Of a DNA stretch of 64,000 nt, positions 44,176-53,045 are shown piece after piece. Numbering within the stretch: the stretch's first letter is position 1; every line of letters starts with the position of its first letter. The stretch spans positions 62,001-126,000 of the forward strand of contig JBBRYS010000001.1 in NCBI GenBank assembly GCA_038237475.1, given 5' to 3'. The notes under the pieces were generated by a model, which ran no database searches, was not told where the DNA came from, and saw only the letters and a list, made by a program, of their open reading frames with translations. Position numbers and translations under genes: made by a program. The DNA comes from JAOAPY01 sp038237475 (GTDB lineage: Bacteria; Acidobacteriota; Blastocatellia; Pyrinomonadales; Pyrinomonadaceae).

Positions 44176-45402
44176 TCAACGCTCGATCATGTCGAGCATA
44201 GAGCCCTCTTCCTTCGCTTTTGGTTTGGGCTCGACCGGAGCTGCGCCTTTGCCACCCAAATCGCCAATCCGCAGCAACAGGTTATTTTGATTCGATGAAT
44301 ATGGCAACGCCCCTTCGATCGTGACCTCACCACTCCGAATCAACTTCTCGATGACCCCGTCAAATGTCTGCATGCCATCTAAATCTCCCTGCTCCATTGC
44401 ATCGATTAGAGACTTACCCTCCGTCTCGCCCTTTTCGATGTAATCCTTGGTGCGCAAGGTGGATTTCAAAATTTCGATCGCGGCTATCCGGCCATTGCCT
44501 GCCGCTCGGGGAATCAGACGCTGCGAAATAATGTACCGGAACGATTGAGAAAGGCGCATGCGAATCACGCGTTCTTCATTCTTGGGAAAGACACCGATGA
44601 TGCGATCGACTGTCTTGGCTGCATCGATCGTGTGCAGGGTGGAAAGCACCAGATGCCCCGTCTCGGCCGCTTCCATCGCTACTTCAATCGTCTCTCGATC
44701 GCGCATTTCACCGACGAGGATGACTTTAGGCGCCTGTCGCAGCGCCGCCCTCAAGGCTACGGCAAAATTGGGAGTGTCCGAATGCAGCTCACGCTGGTGG
44801 ATGGTGGATTTCTTGTGCGGATGGAGAAATTCGATCGGATCTTCAATGGTAACGATGTGGTAGTACTTGGTTTCGTTAATGAGATCGATGATGGCCGCCA
44901 GCGTAGTGCTTTTGCCACTTCCGGTCGGCCCAGTGACCAGGACGATCCCGGTTTTCAGTTCCGCGATGCTCATCAGCTGTTCCGGAAGATCAAAGTCACT
45001 GAACTGCGGCGGACGCTGAGGAATCACCCGCATCACAATCGCAAAAGTTCCACGCTGTTTGAAGATATTGACGCGAAAGCGGGATTCGCCGGGAAAGCTG
45101 AACGAAAGATCTGCTGAGCCGGATTTTTCCAGACTCTCGATCGCCATCTGTTGATTTCCCAGGATCAACTTAGCGATGGCCGCCGTGTGTCCCGGCAGGA
45201 GTTTTTCCAGTCCGGGAATGCTAACCGGTCGCAGTTGCCCCGACAGTTCAACCTGCGGCGGACGTCCCGGTGAAAAGAGCAGATCACTGACGTTATCAGA
45301 AGCCCGCAGCATTTGACGCAACACCATCATAAAGTTCAGAGGTGCTGGCGTCGCTGCCGTGCTTTCAACCGTGGGACCTGCCTGCTGCTCGTTTGTGCTC
45401 AT
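44176..45402 (-). CDS. pilT: PilT-type twitching-motility ATPase
   Basis: A 408-aa cytosolic hexameric ATPase that retracts type IV pili. The N-terminal PAS-like domain (about 25-130) precedes the ATPase core: Walker A GPTGSGKST (158-166), Asp box EDPIEF, Walker B-like ILVGEMRD, His box GHLVLSTLHT, and the retraction-linked IRSGEV. A C-terminal 50-residue extension ends in MLDMIER. No pilin or pilB is in the window. Its stop sits 18 nt from the VWFA gene, so the two are in one operon. Confidence 0.93.
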   Translation of the reverse strand: MSTNEQQAGPTVESTAATPAPLNFMMVLRQMLRASDNVSDLLFSPGRPPQVELSGQLRPVSIPGLEKLLPGHTAAIAKLILGNQQMAIESLEKSGSADLSFSFPGESRFRVNIFKQRGTFAIVMRVIPQRPPQFSDFDLPEQLMSIAELKTGIVLVTGPTGSGKSTTLAAIIDLINETKYYHIVTIEDPIEFLHPHKKSTIHQRELHSDTPNFAVALRAALRQAPKVILVGEMRDRETIEVAMEAAETGHLVLSTLHTIDAAKTVDRIIGVFPKNEERVIRMRLSQSFRYIISQRLIPRAAGNGRIAAIEILKSTLRTKDYIEKGETEGKSLIDAMEQGDLDGMQTFDGVIEKLIRSGEVTIEGALPYSSNQNNLLLRIGDLGGKGAAPVEPKPKAKEEGSMLDMIER

Positions 45403-45581
45403 AATTGTCTCTGGAACTTTTCCTCAAGCTCAGGCGTCAAACGTTTTGTGAACCGAGCTGAAATCAAAAATAAATGTTTCGCGCTAACAAACGCAACATG
45501 TCACGCGTACATCATAGCTGCTGTTCGGGGAGGGTGCTCTCAGAGCTTCCGCGAAGTGATAAAAAGGGGGCGTAAAAACAC

Positions 45582-45839
45582 ATGGCCACTTACAGAGACC
45601 CAATTCGCTGCTTTGCTCCGCTTGAAGTGATTGAGCGTCTGCTCGAAATTCGCGCGGAAGCAGGATACGAGCCTTCTATTTATCTCATGGCACCTGACGA
45701 CATGGCTGCTTATCTCGACGCCTATGGCTTTGATGTTTACGCTTTTTCTGAACCAGAAGCAGTCTTTCATTTCGGGGATTATCGCTCTCCACTAGCTCCC
45801 GGCGGGGATCACGCCCATAACTCATTAACTGCCCACTAG
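45582..45839 (+). CDS. Unknown 85-aa protein
   Basis: A small ORF with a ribosome site (AAAAAGGGGGC) before the ATG. The protein (FAPLEVIERLLEIRAEAGYE, DDMAAYLDAYGF, FSEPEAVFHFGDYRSPLAPG) has no Cys pairs, signal peptide or recognisable motif, and looks like a compact helix-strand domain. The reverse strand is also open but less convincing. It sits alone, convergent with the phosphatase gene and divergent from pilT, so no functional hint comes from the neighbours. I would call it a probable real gene of unknown role. Confidence 0.5.
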   Translation: MATYRDPIRCFAPLEVIERLLEIRAEAGYEPSIYLMAPDDMAAYLDAYGFDVYAFSEPEAVFHFGDYRSPLAPGGDHAHNSLTAH

Positions 45840-45854
45840 TGGCGTTACTGTTCT

Positions 45855-47180
45855 CTAAGAGTTAGCTGTCTCTTCAGCATCCAAAGCCTTAATCACAAAA
45901 AACGTCGCGTCATCATTGACGCCCGCGCCGTCGGTCCATTCCCAGATATCATGCTGGATGGCATCGATCATTGCCCGCGAACTGAGCTTCCTGGCAGCCA
46001 CAACTGAATTTACCAGACGGTCTCGGCCAAACTCTTCTTCATGCGAATTCATGGCCTCGGTTACTCCGTCTGTATAGAGCACCAATAACTGGCCAGGCTC
46101 AAGAGTCAAATAATATTCATAGTAGCGAGTGTCCCGGAACATACCCAGCGGCACCGAACCCTGATCAAGAAAACGCGCGCTGCCATCGGCACTCAACAAT
46201 AGCGGCGGATTGTGTCCGGCATTTGAGTACGCCAGCGTACGATTAGTCGCATCAAGAATTCCGTAAAAGGCAGTCACAAACTGATTGCGTTCAATCGACT
46301 CCCAAAGCAGGTAGTTCACCTTCGCCATGGAGATTTGCGGCGCGTAGCCGATGTGTGTCGCAGCTCGCAAACTGGCGCGCAGGAAAGCCATCAGCAAGGC
46401 AGCCGGTACTCCCTTGCCCGCTACGTCGGCGATGACGATCGCAATCTGATCGTCGTGAATCCGCACCCAATCATAGTAGTCGCCCGAAACTTCCTCAGTG
46501 GGAAAGTTATAGGCACTGATGTCAAAGCCGGGTAGTTGAGGGTCGTTTGCCGGCAGCAGTTCCAGTTGCACCTGGCGCGCCACTTCGAGCTGGCCTTCGA
46601 GACGCTTCTTTTCAATCAACTGCTCGTGAAGCATGACCTTCTCAATTATGATCGCCACCTGCGAGGCCAGCAGCATCAGTACTTCGAGATCATCTTCCGA
46701 ATAAGCATTAAGCTCGTCGCTTTCCAGATCAAAGACCCCGATGACCTCCTCGTTCGAGATTATCGGCGCCACCATTTCGGACCGGGTGCATTCGCGCGCA
46801 TTGATATAACGCGGCTCGTCCCGCACATCAGGAGTAATCACTGGCTCGCGCGTCAGAGCAACGTGTCCGATGATTCCCTCGCCGAGTTTCAGGTGAAGTT
46901 CAGTTAATTCGCTGATGTCGTATCCGCGCACCGCTTCGGCCTGAAAAACACAGGGCTCATCCGTTTCAAATCTATGGTCGCGGTCGCCGCAATCGACGAC
47001 AAAAATCCCCGCCGCATCATACGGAATCAGGGAATCAAGCGTGTCCATGACCTGATTCAGAATGACCTGCAGATCCAGCGAGCGACTGATTTTATTGGTG
47101 ATGTCCAGCAGCATGCGGAGCTTGTCCACGGTGCTCAAGCCGAGTGACGAGGTTGCTGCGGTGCTGCTTTGCTCAGTCAT
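45855..47180 (-). CDS. GAF-SpoIIE (PP2C-type) serine phosphatase
   Basis: A 441-aa cytosolic signalling protein of the RsbU/SpoIIE type. An N-terminal GAF domain (about 20-180, with IGVFDLESDELNAYSEDDLE) precedes a linker helix and a PP2C-like phosphatase domain. The metal-binding motifs VSGDYYDW, IADVAGKGVPAALLM and GVNDDATFFVIK are all present, so it should be active. Such proteins dephosphorylate anti-sigma-antagonists in partner switching; no anti-sigma pair is nearby, so its target is unknown. Confidence 0.9.
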   Translation of the reverse strand: MTEQSSTAATSSLGLSTVDKLRMLLDITNKISRSLDLQVILNQVMDTLDSLIPYDAAGIFVVDCGDRDHRFETDEPCVFQAEAVRGYDISELTELHLKLGEGIIGHVALTREPVITPDVRDEPRYINARECTRSEMVAPIISNEEVIGVFDLESDELNAYSEDDLEVLMLLASQVAIIIEKVMLHEQLIEKKRLEGQLEVARQVQLELLPANDPQLPGFDISAYNFPTEEVSGDYYDWVRIHDDQIAIVIADVAGKGVPAALLMAFLRASLRAATHIGYAPQISMAKVNYLLWESIERNQFVTAFYGILDATNRTLAYSNAGHNPPLLLSADGSARFLDQGSVPLGMFRDTRYYEYYLTLEPGQLLVLYTDGVTEAMNSHEEEFGRDRLVNSVVAARKLSSRAMIDAIQHDIWEWTDGAGVNDDATFFVIKALDAEETANS

Positions 47181-47264
47181 AGTTATCGAAACCCATTGGC
47201 ATTATAGGTGCGGACGTGAAAGATTGAAACCAGTCTGCGCCGCAGAGACTTCAGCACCTGAGTT

Positions 47265-47915
47265 CTACTTCTTTTCTGAAGCGCGCTTTGCTGTCCTTAG
47301 CACTCCTGCTTCCGTTGGGTGGCCATCCTTATAGAGACTCCAGAGCCGGGTCACTTTCAAGCGGTAGTCAACCAGTTGACGACTGACGAGAAAGTGCCTC
47401 GCGATTTCAGCGCTCGACTTCCCTTTCAACACAAACCGGCGGAGCGATGCAAAAGGCACCAGCGCAGCTGCACCCGTTGCGTAGGCTGCTTCTTCATCCT
47501 CCTTGTGATAATCGCGGGCTGCCGCTTTTTCGCCACCTGCTGTAGCCGCGACAGCCAGCCGGTTGGGTGTATGGCCCAGGAAGACGTGGCAGATCTCTTC
47601 CATCAAAGTCGAGTGCTGGCGTTGACGCCCGTGTTTGGGATTCAGGATGATGATCTTCCGGCCATCCGGCAGCGCGCGCGAGCAGGCGCCCCCGGACCAC
47701 TCTGCTGCGGCAGGTCCTAACAAGTGTTCGCGAGATGCGGCACTCAACCCCTCGATCTGTTTGAAATCAATCACCAGCAGTCTGGCGAATTTTGCGAGCG
47801 CAAAAGGATTCAGCGCCGCGTCCGCTCTCACCCCCGCAAAATCGCGCAGGCCCAGGGCGCGCAGTTCAAAGTGACGCCATTTTTCGCCGGGAGGTAGTGT
47901 GAATTGGCTCATCAT
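47265..47915 (-). CDS. ImmA/IrrE-like protein with altered zinc motif
   Basis: A 216-aa protein resembling the ImmA/IrrE (M78/DUF955) metallopeptidases. The position of the HExxH zinc motif reads LMEEICHVFLGH (105-116): Glu106 replaces the first His, while Glu107, His110 and the downstream His115 remain. The EDEEAAYATGAAALVP segment that follows matches the conserved 'EEEAxxFA..LLvP' region. A C-terminal helix-turn-helix-like stretch (SSAEIARHFLVSRQLVDYRL) is visible. It may still bind a metal or a partner, but classical protease activity is doubtful. Confidence 0.75.
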   Translation of the reverse strand: MMSQFTLPPGEKWRHFELRALGLRDFAGVRADAALNPFALAKFARLLVIDFKQIEGLSAASREHLLGPAAAEWSGGACSRALPDGRKIIILNPKHGRQRQHSTLMEEICHVFLGHTPNRLAVAATAGGEKAAARDYHKEDEEAAYATGAAALVPFASLRRFVLKGKSSAEIARHFLVSRQLVDYRLKVTRLWSLYKDGHPTEAGVLRTAKRASEKK

Positions 47916-47977
47916 GTTTTCATGGATTTAATTGCCTACAACTTTGCGATTGATAGTTTACGATTTACGATACATCC

Positions 47978-48946
47978 ATGAAAGCCATTCAAGTTTCCCG
48001 GCTCGGCGGACCTGAGGTGCTAGCGCTGGTCGAACTGCCCGCGCCCACGCCAAAACCAAATGAAGCCTTAATCGAGATCAAAGCGGCCGGAGTAAATTTC
48101 ATCGACGTGTACTTTCGCGAGGGGCGCTATCCCGCTGCGTTGCCGTTCGTCATTGGGCAAGAGGCCTCAGGCGTGATCACCGCGGTCGGATCTGAGGTTA
48201 CCACTTTGCGGCCCGGCGATCGCGTAGCCTATGCGAGCGTGATGGGAAGCTACGCCGAACAGACTGCGGTGCCCGCCGACAAGCTCGTCAAAATTCCTGC
48301 CGAGCTCGATTTCCAACAAGCAGCCGCGGCCATGCTGCAAGGCATGACCGCACATTATCTTTCGCACAGCACCTACCCGCTGCAAAAAGGCGAGACAGCA
48401 TTGATTCATGCAGCAGCCGGCGGTGTCGGGCAACTGCTGGTGCAGATGGCAAAACAATTGGGAGCGCGTGTTATCGCAACCGCCGGGACAGAGGAAAAAG
48501 CACAACTGGCGTTGAGTGCCGGCGCCGACGAGTGCATTGTTTACACGGAAGCTGATTTCGAAACCGAAACGCGAAGACTCACTGGCGGCAAAGGTGTGGA
48601 CGTGGTCTACGACGGCATCGGCAAGGCTACTTTTGACAAAGGTTTGAAGCTGCTGCGGCCGCGCGGCTACATGGTGCTGTTCGGAGGTGCAAGCGGTGCG
48701 GTGCCTCCATTCGACCTGCTGCAGCTGACGCAGAATGGATCCTTGTTTGTAACGAGACCCAGTCTGGCTCACTACATCGCTACGCGGACCGAACTGGAGC
48801 AGCGGGCACAGGACGTGCTGGGAATGATCGTCGATGGCACACTAAAAATTCAAATTCATAAAGCCTATCCGCTGGCTGAAGCCGAACAGGCACATCAAGA
48901 TCTCGAAGGCCGCAGGACAACTGGTAAGTTATTGCTGATCCCTTAA
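47978..48946 (+). CDS. Zinc-independent quinone oxidoreductase (MDR family)
   Basis: A 322-aa NADPH:quinone reductase-like protein of the medium-chain dehydrogenase/reductase superfamily (QOR/zeta-crystallin branch). Residues match family blocks: VNFIDVYFREGRYP, GQEASGVITAVGSEV, GDRVAY and the NADPH site AAGGVGQLLVQMAKQLGARV. No structural or catalytic zinc Cys are present, as expected. It is adjacent to, and divergent from, the ImmA/IrrE-like gene. The physiological electron acceptor is not evident. Confidence 0.9.
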   Translation: MKAIQVSRLGGPEVLALVELPAPTPKPNEALIEIKAAGVNFIDVYFREGRYPAALPFVIGQEASGVITAVGSEVTTLRPGDRVAYASVMGSYAEQTAVPADKLVKIPAELDFQQAAAAMLQGMTAHYLSHSTYPLQKGETALIHAAAGGVGQLLVQMAKQLGARVIATAGTEEKAQLALSAGADECIVYTEADFETETRRLTGGKGVDVVYDGIGKATFDKGLKLLRPRGYMVLFGGASGAVPPFDLLQLTQNGSLFVTRPSLAHYIATRTELEQRAQDVLGMIVDGTLKIQIHKAYPLAEAEQAHQDLEGRRTTGKLLLIP

Positions 48947-49052
48947 ATCCTTACGGGCTCCATTTGCGAATCTGGTTAATTCGATTTGCGATGAGAACCG
49001 GAGCCAGCCTTAGCGCAGAGCCTGACTATGAAGCGGAAAAAGAGGACCTGAT

Positions 49053-49946
49053 ATGACCAAAAACACCTGGCCGGAACTCAAGTTTGCGGAATGGCAGGAC
49101 ACGCTGGCCACACTTCACATGTGGACCCAGGTCGTGGGCAAGATTCGCCTGGCCCAAACACCCTTAATCAATCACTGGTGGAACGTGCCGCTCTACATCT
49201 CTGCTCGCGGGCTGACAACCAGCGCCATCCCCTTTCAGGATCGCATTTTCGAAATCGAATTTGACTTCAGCGATCACCAACTCTTAATCACGAGCAGCGA
49301 TGGCGCTTCGCTGGAATTACCGTTGCGTCCTCAATCAGTCGCAGAATTCTATGCCGAAGTCATGGCCGCATTACGAAAGCTGGGGATTGAGATCGAGATC
49401 TGGACCACGCCGGTGGAGGTGCCTAATCCAATCCGTTTTGAAGACGATATCCAGCATGCCTCTTACGACGCTGAATACGCTCAGCGTTTTTGGCGAGCCT
49501 TGATTGAGATGACCAACGTGCTGAGGGAGTTTCGCAGCCGCTTCATCGGCAAATGCAGTCCAGTGCATTTCTTCTGGGGCAGTTTTGATTTGGCGGTGAC
49601 GCGTTTTTCCGGAAGACCAGCGCCGGAACGTCCGGGCGCAGATTTAATCACGCGGGAAGCATACTCGCACGAAGTGATCAGTCACGGCTTTTGGCCCGGC
49701 AACAAAGATATGCCAGCCGCGTTCTATTCCTACACGACTCCGGAACCCGCCGGCTTGGCTGAGGCCCGGGTCCTGCCGAAGGCGGCATTTTACACCGCCG
49801 AGATGAAAGAATTTTTCCTGCCTTATGACGATGTGCGCACGGCGGACTCGCCCGAACAGGCCCTGATGGACTTCCTGCAGACCACCTACGAAGCTGGTGC
49901 GAATCTAGCCGGTTGGGATCGCCTCGCTTTGGAAAGGCAAGCTTAG
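49053..49946 (+). CDS. DUF5996-family protein
   Basis: A 297-aa cytosolic protein matching the DUF5996 family by its conserved blocks: WPELKFAEWQDTLATLHMWT, NHWWNVPLYISARGLTT, FSGRPAPERPGAD and SHEVISHGFWPG. The family has no known function. No signal or membrane segment is seen. AGAGGACCTGAT precedes the ATG. It is followed at about 100 nt by an aldo/keto reductase in the same direction. Confidence 0.88.
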   Translation: MTKNTWPELKFAEWQDTLATLHMWTQVVGKIRLAQTPLINHWWNVPLYISARGLTTSAIPFQDRIFEIEFDFSDHQLLITSSDGASLELPLRPQSVAEFYAEVMAALRKLGIEIEIWTTPVEVPNPIRFEDDIQHASYDAEYAQRFWRALIEMTNVLREFRSRFIGKCSPVHFFWGSFDLAVTRFSGRPAPERPGADLITREAYSHEVISHGFWPGNKDMPAAFYSYTTPEPAGLAEARVLPKAAFYTAEMKEFFLPYDDVRTADSPEQALMDFLQTTYEAGANLAGWDRLALERQA

Positions 49947-50048
49947 GAACAGGTGCGCTCCCAGTTGAGCATCCGCTTTGCTTCCGCTTTTGCTCTCTTC
50001 ATCTTTGCGGGTTAGCATCTCCCATCAGTTATTCCACGGGAGCAAAAC

Positions 50049-51077
50049 ATGAAATACAAAGTATTGGGTCGCACCGGCGTCAAAGTTTCCGAGCTCTGCC
50101 TTGGCACAATGACCTTCGGAGAAGACTTTTACAATATCGCCGTCGTCGATCAGCCGGGCGCCAACAAGATGGTGGCGCGAGCGCTTGAGGCTGGCGTAAA
50201 TTTCTTCGATACAGCCGATGTCTACTCCTACGGAGGATCCGAAGAAGTGCTGGGAACGGCGCTCAAGGACGTTGGCGCAGCCCGAGACAAAATTGTTATC
50301 GCGACTAAGGTTCGCAGCGCGATGAGCGAAGGCGCAGGCAGCGGCACCAGCGACCTGAACAATGTCGGCCTTTCTCGCAAACACATTTTTGCTTCAGTTG
50401 AAGGCAGCCTGCGCCGTCTCGGCACCGACTACATCGATCTCTATCAGGTGCATGGCTGGGATGCGCTCACGCCGATCGAGGAGTCGCTGCGCGCGCTCGA
50501 TGATTTGGTGCGCCAGGGCAAGGTGCGCTATCTGGGCTGTTCAAACTGGGCCGCGCGGCAACTGATGAAAGCCTTGATGCTGGCCAGGGCACACGACTGG
50601 TCCGGATTTGTATCGCTACAGGCTTACTATTCGCTGGTCGGTCGCGATCTTGAACATGAATTGTTGCCGTTGTGCCGTGAAGAGGGTGTCGGGATTCTCC
50701 CGTGGTCGCCCTTGTCGGGAGGATTTTTGTCGGGCAAGTACCGGCGCGACAAGCCAACGCCCGAAGGCGCGCGGCGCAGTGGCTTTCAATTTCCACCGAT
50801 CGATGAGGCGCGTGGCTTCGATGCCGTCGAAGCGCTCGACGCCGTCGCTCAGGAGCACGGCACATCCGTGGCCTCGGTGGCGCTCGCATGGTTGTTGGCC
50901 CAGCCTGGCGTTACGTCGGTGATTATCGGGGCCAATAAGATGACTCAGTTGGAAGACAATCTCAAAGCGACTGGTCTGCACTTGAGCGCCACCGAACTGG
51001 AAACGCTGTCCGCTACTACAAGGCCCTCTGCGCTCTACCCGCAGTGGATGATCGAACACCAGGGCCAGGGAAGGTAG
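50049..51077 (+). CDS. Aldo/keto reductase, second copy
   Basis: A 342-aa TIM-barrel NADPH-dependent reductase of the AKR superfamily (shaker beta-subunit-like/general stress branch). Motifs: NFFDTADVYSYGGSEEVLG (Asp and Tyr), IATKVRS (Lys), LYQVHGWDALTPIEE (His), and the C-terminal SVIIGANKMTQLEDNL. GGGAGCAAAAC precedes the start. Not a recent copy of the AKR at 13915; the two are clearly different subfamilies. Substrate unknown. Confidence 0.91.
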   Translation: MKYKVLGRTGVKVSELCLGTMTFGEDFYNIAVVDQPGANKMVARALEAGVNFFDTADVYSYGGSEEVLGTALKDVGAARDKIVIATKVRSAMSEGAGSGTSDLNNVGLSRKHIFASVEGSLRRLGTDYIDLYQVHGWDALTPIEESLRALDDLVRQGKVRYLGCSNWAARQLMKALMLARAHDWSGFVSLQAYYSLVGRDLEHELLPLCREEGVGILPWSPLSGGFLSGKYRRDKPTPEGARRSGFQFPPIDEARGFDAVEALDAVAQEHGTSVASVALAWLLAQPGVTSVIIGANKMTQLEDNLKATGLHLSATELETLSATTRPSALYPQWMIEHQGQGR

Positions 51078-51172
51078 AAAGAAATTTTAGCCGCGGATAC
51101 ACGCGGAAGACACGGATAAGAACCATTTTAAGGCTCTAAATCGCGTCTTCCGAGTCAAAGGCTACCGTTTTC

Positions 51173-52390
51173 CTAATCTTTATTCCTCTTTGCGGCTTCT
51201 GCCTGTACGAGTTTCTCTTTCGCGCGCGCAAAATTTTGCGCAAACAAAGCCGCATTGGGATCGTTGAATTGCTTGCCCAGGGCCTGGGCCTTCTCGTAGA
51301 GCGGAGCCGCTAGTTCGATGTGTCCGCCTCTTTCGTACGCTTCGCCCAGACTGTCGTAGACATTCGCAGAGTTGGGGTAGCGTTCCACGTTGCTCTTGAA
51401 CACTGCGATCGCCTGATCCGCTTGCCCGCTTCCCAGGTATTCGTAACCGATTTGATTGATGAGTGCTTCAGGCACCAGAATCTCATAGCCAAATTTCTGG
51501 CTCAGTTTTTGATAATGCTCCTCAGCGCCCCTAAGCCCGCCTGCTACCGAGCCGCTCGCGGTCCGTGGCATCTGCCAACCTTCAAAAACTTTGCGCAAGC
51601 CGAGGTACTGACTGCGCAAGACGACTGATCCGTGATCTTCATCGGGAAACTGTTGCGCTTCCCATTCGAATCCCTTGAGATTGGATTTGGATAAGGCCTG
51701 CTTGAAGAGCACGAAGGCATCTCCGATTCCTCCTGGTTCGTCACCCAAAGCAGTGAAAAGAGTTGCCTTGAATTCCTTGCGCTCTTTTAGAAAGGATTCC
51801 GCCTGCTTCAGCGTGGCGTCATCACTCCATTGCAGCGAGGGACTGATGGCGATGTAAGAATTGAACAAGTCGGGTCGAGTGATCATCGCATTAACCGCAA
51901 ACAGTCCGCCAAAGGAATGGCCGGCCAGGATGCGATAAGGCTGCACGCGATAGTTCTTTTCAATTTCCGGAATCAGCTCAGTCTCGATAAATTTCAGGAA
52001 CTTATCTGCCCCTCCGGCGGTGGGAAACTGCTCGGCGTTATCGCCTCTACCCTTATTGGGTGTCAGATCGCGCGTGCGGTCAGTGTTGGTGATGCCGACG
52101 ACGATTAGGTCTGACATGCGCCCGTTGCGCACCAGAAAATCAATCGTGCTCGCTGTGTGTGCCATGTGGGTATCGCCGTCAGTCATATACAGGACGGGAT
52201 ACTTCACCTTATTGGCGTCGTAGCCAACAGGTGTTCGGACGAGGATGGTTCGGTCCTCACCCAACACGTTGGATTTGATCCCAAGCTTTGTGATCCCTCC
52301 GCCCTGCCCAAAAGCCGTCTGGAAAAGAAGTGAGAGAAGGAATAACAAAGCTGCCGCTGGGAGGGCTCGGTAGCAACGAACGATTGGCAT
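51173..52390 (-). CDS. Exported esterase with C-terminal TPR domain
   Basis: A 405-aa protein. MPIVRCYRALPAAALLFLLS is a signal peptide. The esterase D/IroE-type alpha/beta-hydrolase follows: nucleophile Ser159 in AGHSFGGLFA and His253 in FPDEDHGSV. Residues about 310-385 are a TPR-like helical repeat (LINQIGYEYLGSGQADQAIA, DSLGEAYERGGHIELAAPLY). The start is ATG 52390, which has GGAGG nine nt upstream and starts the signal peptide; the frame stays open to 52612 but without similarity. The combination suggests a secreted hydrolase with a protein-binding tail. Confidence 0.86.
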   Translation of the reverse strand: MPIVRCYRALPAAALLFLLSLLFQTAFGQGGGITKLGIKSNVLGEDRTILVRTPVGYDANKVKYPVLYMTDGDTHMAHTASTIDFLVRNGRMSDLIVVGITNTDRTRDLTPNKGRGDNAEQFPTAGGADKFLKFIETELIPEIEKNYRVQPYRILAGHSFGGLFAVNAMITRPDLFNSYIAISPSLQWSDDATLKQAESFLKERKEFKATLFTALGDEPGGIGDAFVLFKQALSKSNLKGFEWEAQQFPDEDHGSVVLRSQYLGLRKVFEGWQMPRTASGSVAGGLRGAEEHYQKLSQKFGYEILVPEALINQIGYEYLGSGQADQAIAVFKSNVERYPNSANVYDSLGEAYERGGHIELAAPLYEKAQALGKQFNDPNAALFAQNFARAKEKLVQAEAAKRNKD

Positions 52391-52670
52391 TTTCTTAATC
52401 CTCCAGATGATCGGGCACAGACGAATCCCATGAGCTTTGGCGTCACGAACAGTACTACCATAAGGGAATCGCACCGCCGTAAATTGTGACCAGTTGGCCC
52501 CTGCGCGTGATGAAATGGCCCACCTGGGACAGCCTCTTACGGCACGAAGCGCAATCAGGAGCAGGGTTCGGAAACGCATTATTCCTGCGAGTGAAAAATG
52601 AATGATTGACACGAGCGAGCCAATGGATCGGGTTCGGACCTATTACGACAAATCCGCAGCCTTAGTTTCG

Positions 52671-52780
52671 CCCCTGGGACCGCACGCATCCTGCGTGCTC
52701 AATCCACCAAAGGAGTCCGCAACATCGTAGGGATGCCCTGCCACGGACGTCAGCACGCAGGATGCGTGCGGTCCCAAGGG
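52671..52780. repeat. Inverted repeat with 29-bp arms, each a hairpin (REP/MITE-like)
   Basis: The left arm (52671-52699) and the right arm (52752-52780) are reverse complements with one mismatch over 29 bp, separated by 52 bp. Each arm contains its own GCACGCA-TCC-TGCGTGC palindrome. The right arm ends 10 bp before the phe promoter -35. No open reading frame or target-site duplication is evident. Confidence 0.75.
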
Positions 52781-52790
52781 CATTTTTTGC

Positions 52791-52820
52791 TTGACAGATT
52801 TTCTGGGTGCTTACTATATT
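52791..52820 (+). promoter_or_regulatory. Promoter of the phe operon
   Basis: TTGACA (52791-52796) and TATATT (52815-52820) are separated by 18 bp, the same spacing as in the his promoter of this window. Initiation is predicted near 52827, about 35 nt before the leader peptide. Confidence 0.75.
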
Positions 52821-52861
52821 GACCACTCGCTTCAGCTTGCAGCGAGAATGAGCAATCGATA

Positions 52862-52969
52862 ATGACAACAGTCACGCGCACGTTTTTTAGCTTCGCCTTT
52901 ACCTACCGCTTCTTCTTTAACGGGAAGAGCGGGCCGGCGAAATGTGGGCGTGAAGTGCTGAAGACCTAA
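52862..52969 (+). CDS. pheL: Phenylalanine operon leader peptide (35 aa, Phe-rich)
   Basis: A 36-codon frame that would be missed by most annotation. It reads MTTVTRTFFSFAFTYRFFFN (residues 1-20), with seven Phe and one Tyr between residues 8 and 19, and stops 32 nt before the terminator stem. Low charged tRNA-Phe would stall the ribosome on these codons and allow read-through into chorismate mutase. A weak antiterminator candidate is GGCCGGC (52932-52938) with GCCAGCC (52999-53005), six pairs with one mismatch. Just upstream a four-codon frame (ATG at 52848) ends in TAATG, overlapping this start. Identification is by composition and by the genes it precedes. Confidence 0.85.
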   Translation: MTTVTRTFFSFAFTYRFFFNGKSGPAKCGREVLKT

Positions 52970-53001
52970 GCAAACAAGCACCAAAAGCTTTCAAAAGAGC
53001 C

Positions 53002-53045
53002 AGCCGCGACTCCTAAAAGGGAATCTGTCGCGGCTGGTTTTTTTT
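53002..53045 (+). terminator. Attenuator terminator of the phe operon
   Basis: AGCCGCGAC (53002-53010) and GTCGCGGCT (53027-53035) form a perfect 9-bp stem around a 16-nt loop, followed by GG and a run of eight T. It sits between the Phe-rich leader and the chorismate mutase start, 21 nt before the latter. Its placement and strength are those of a biosynthetic-operon attenuator. Confidence 0.88.
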
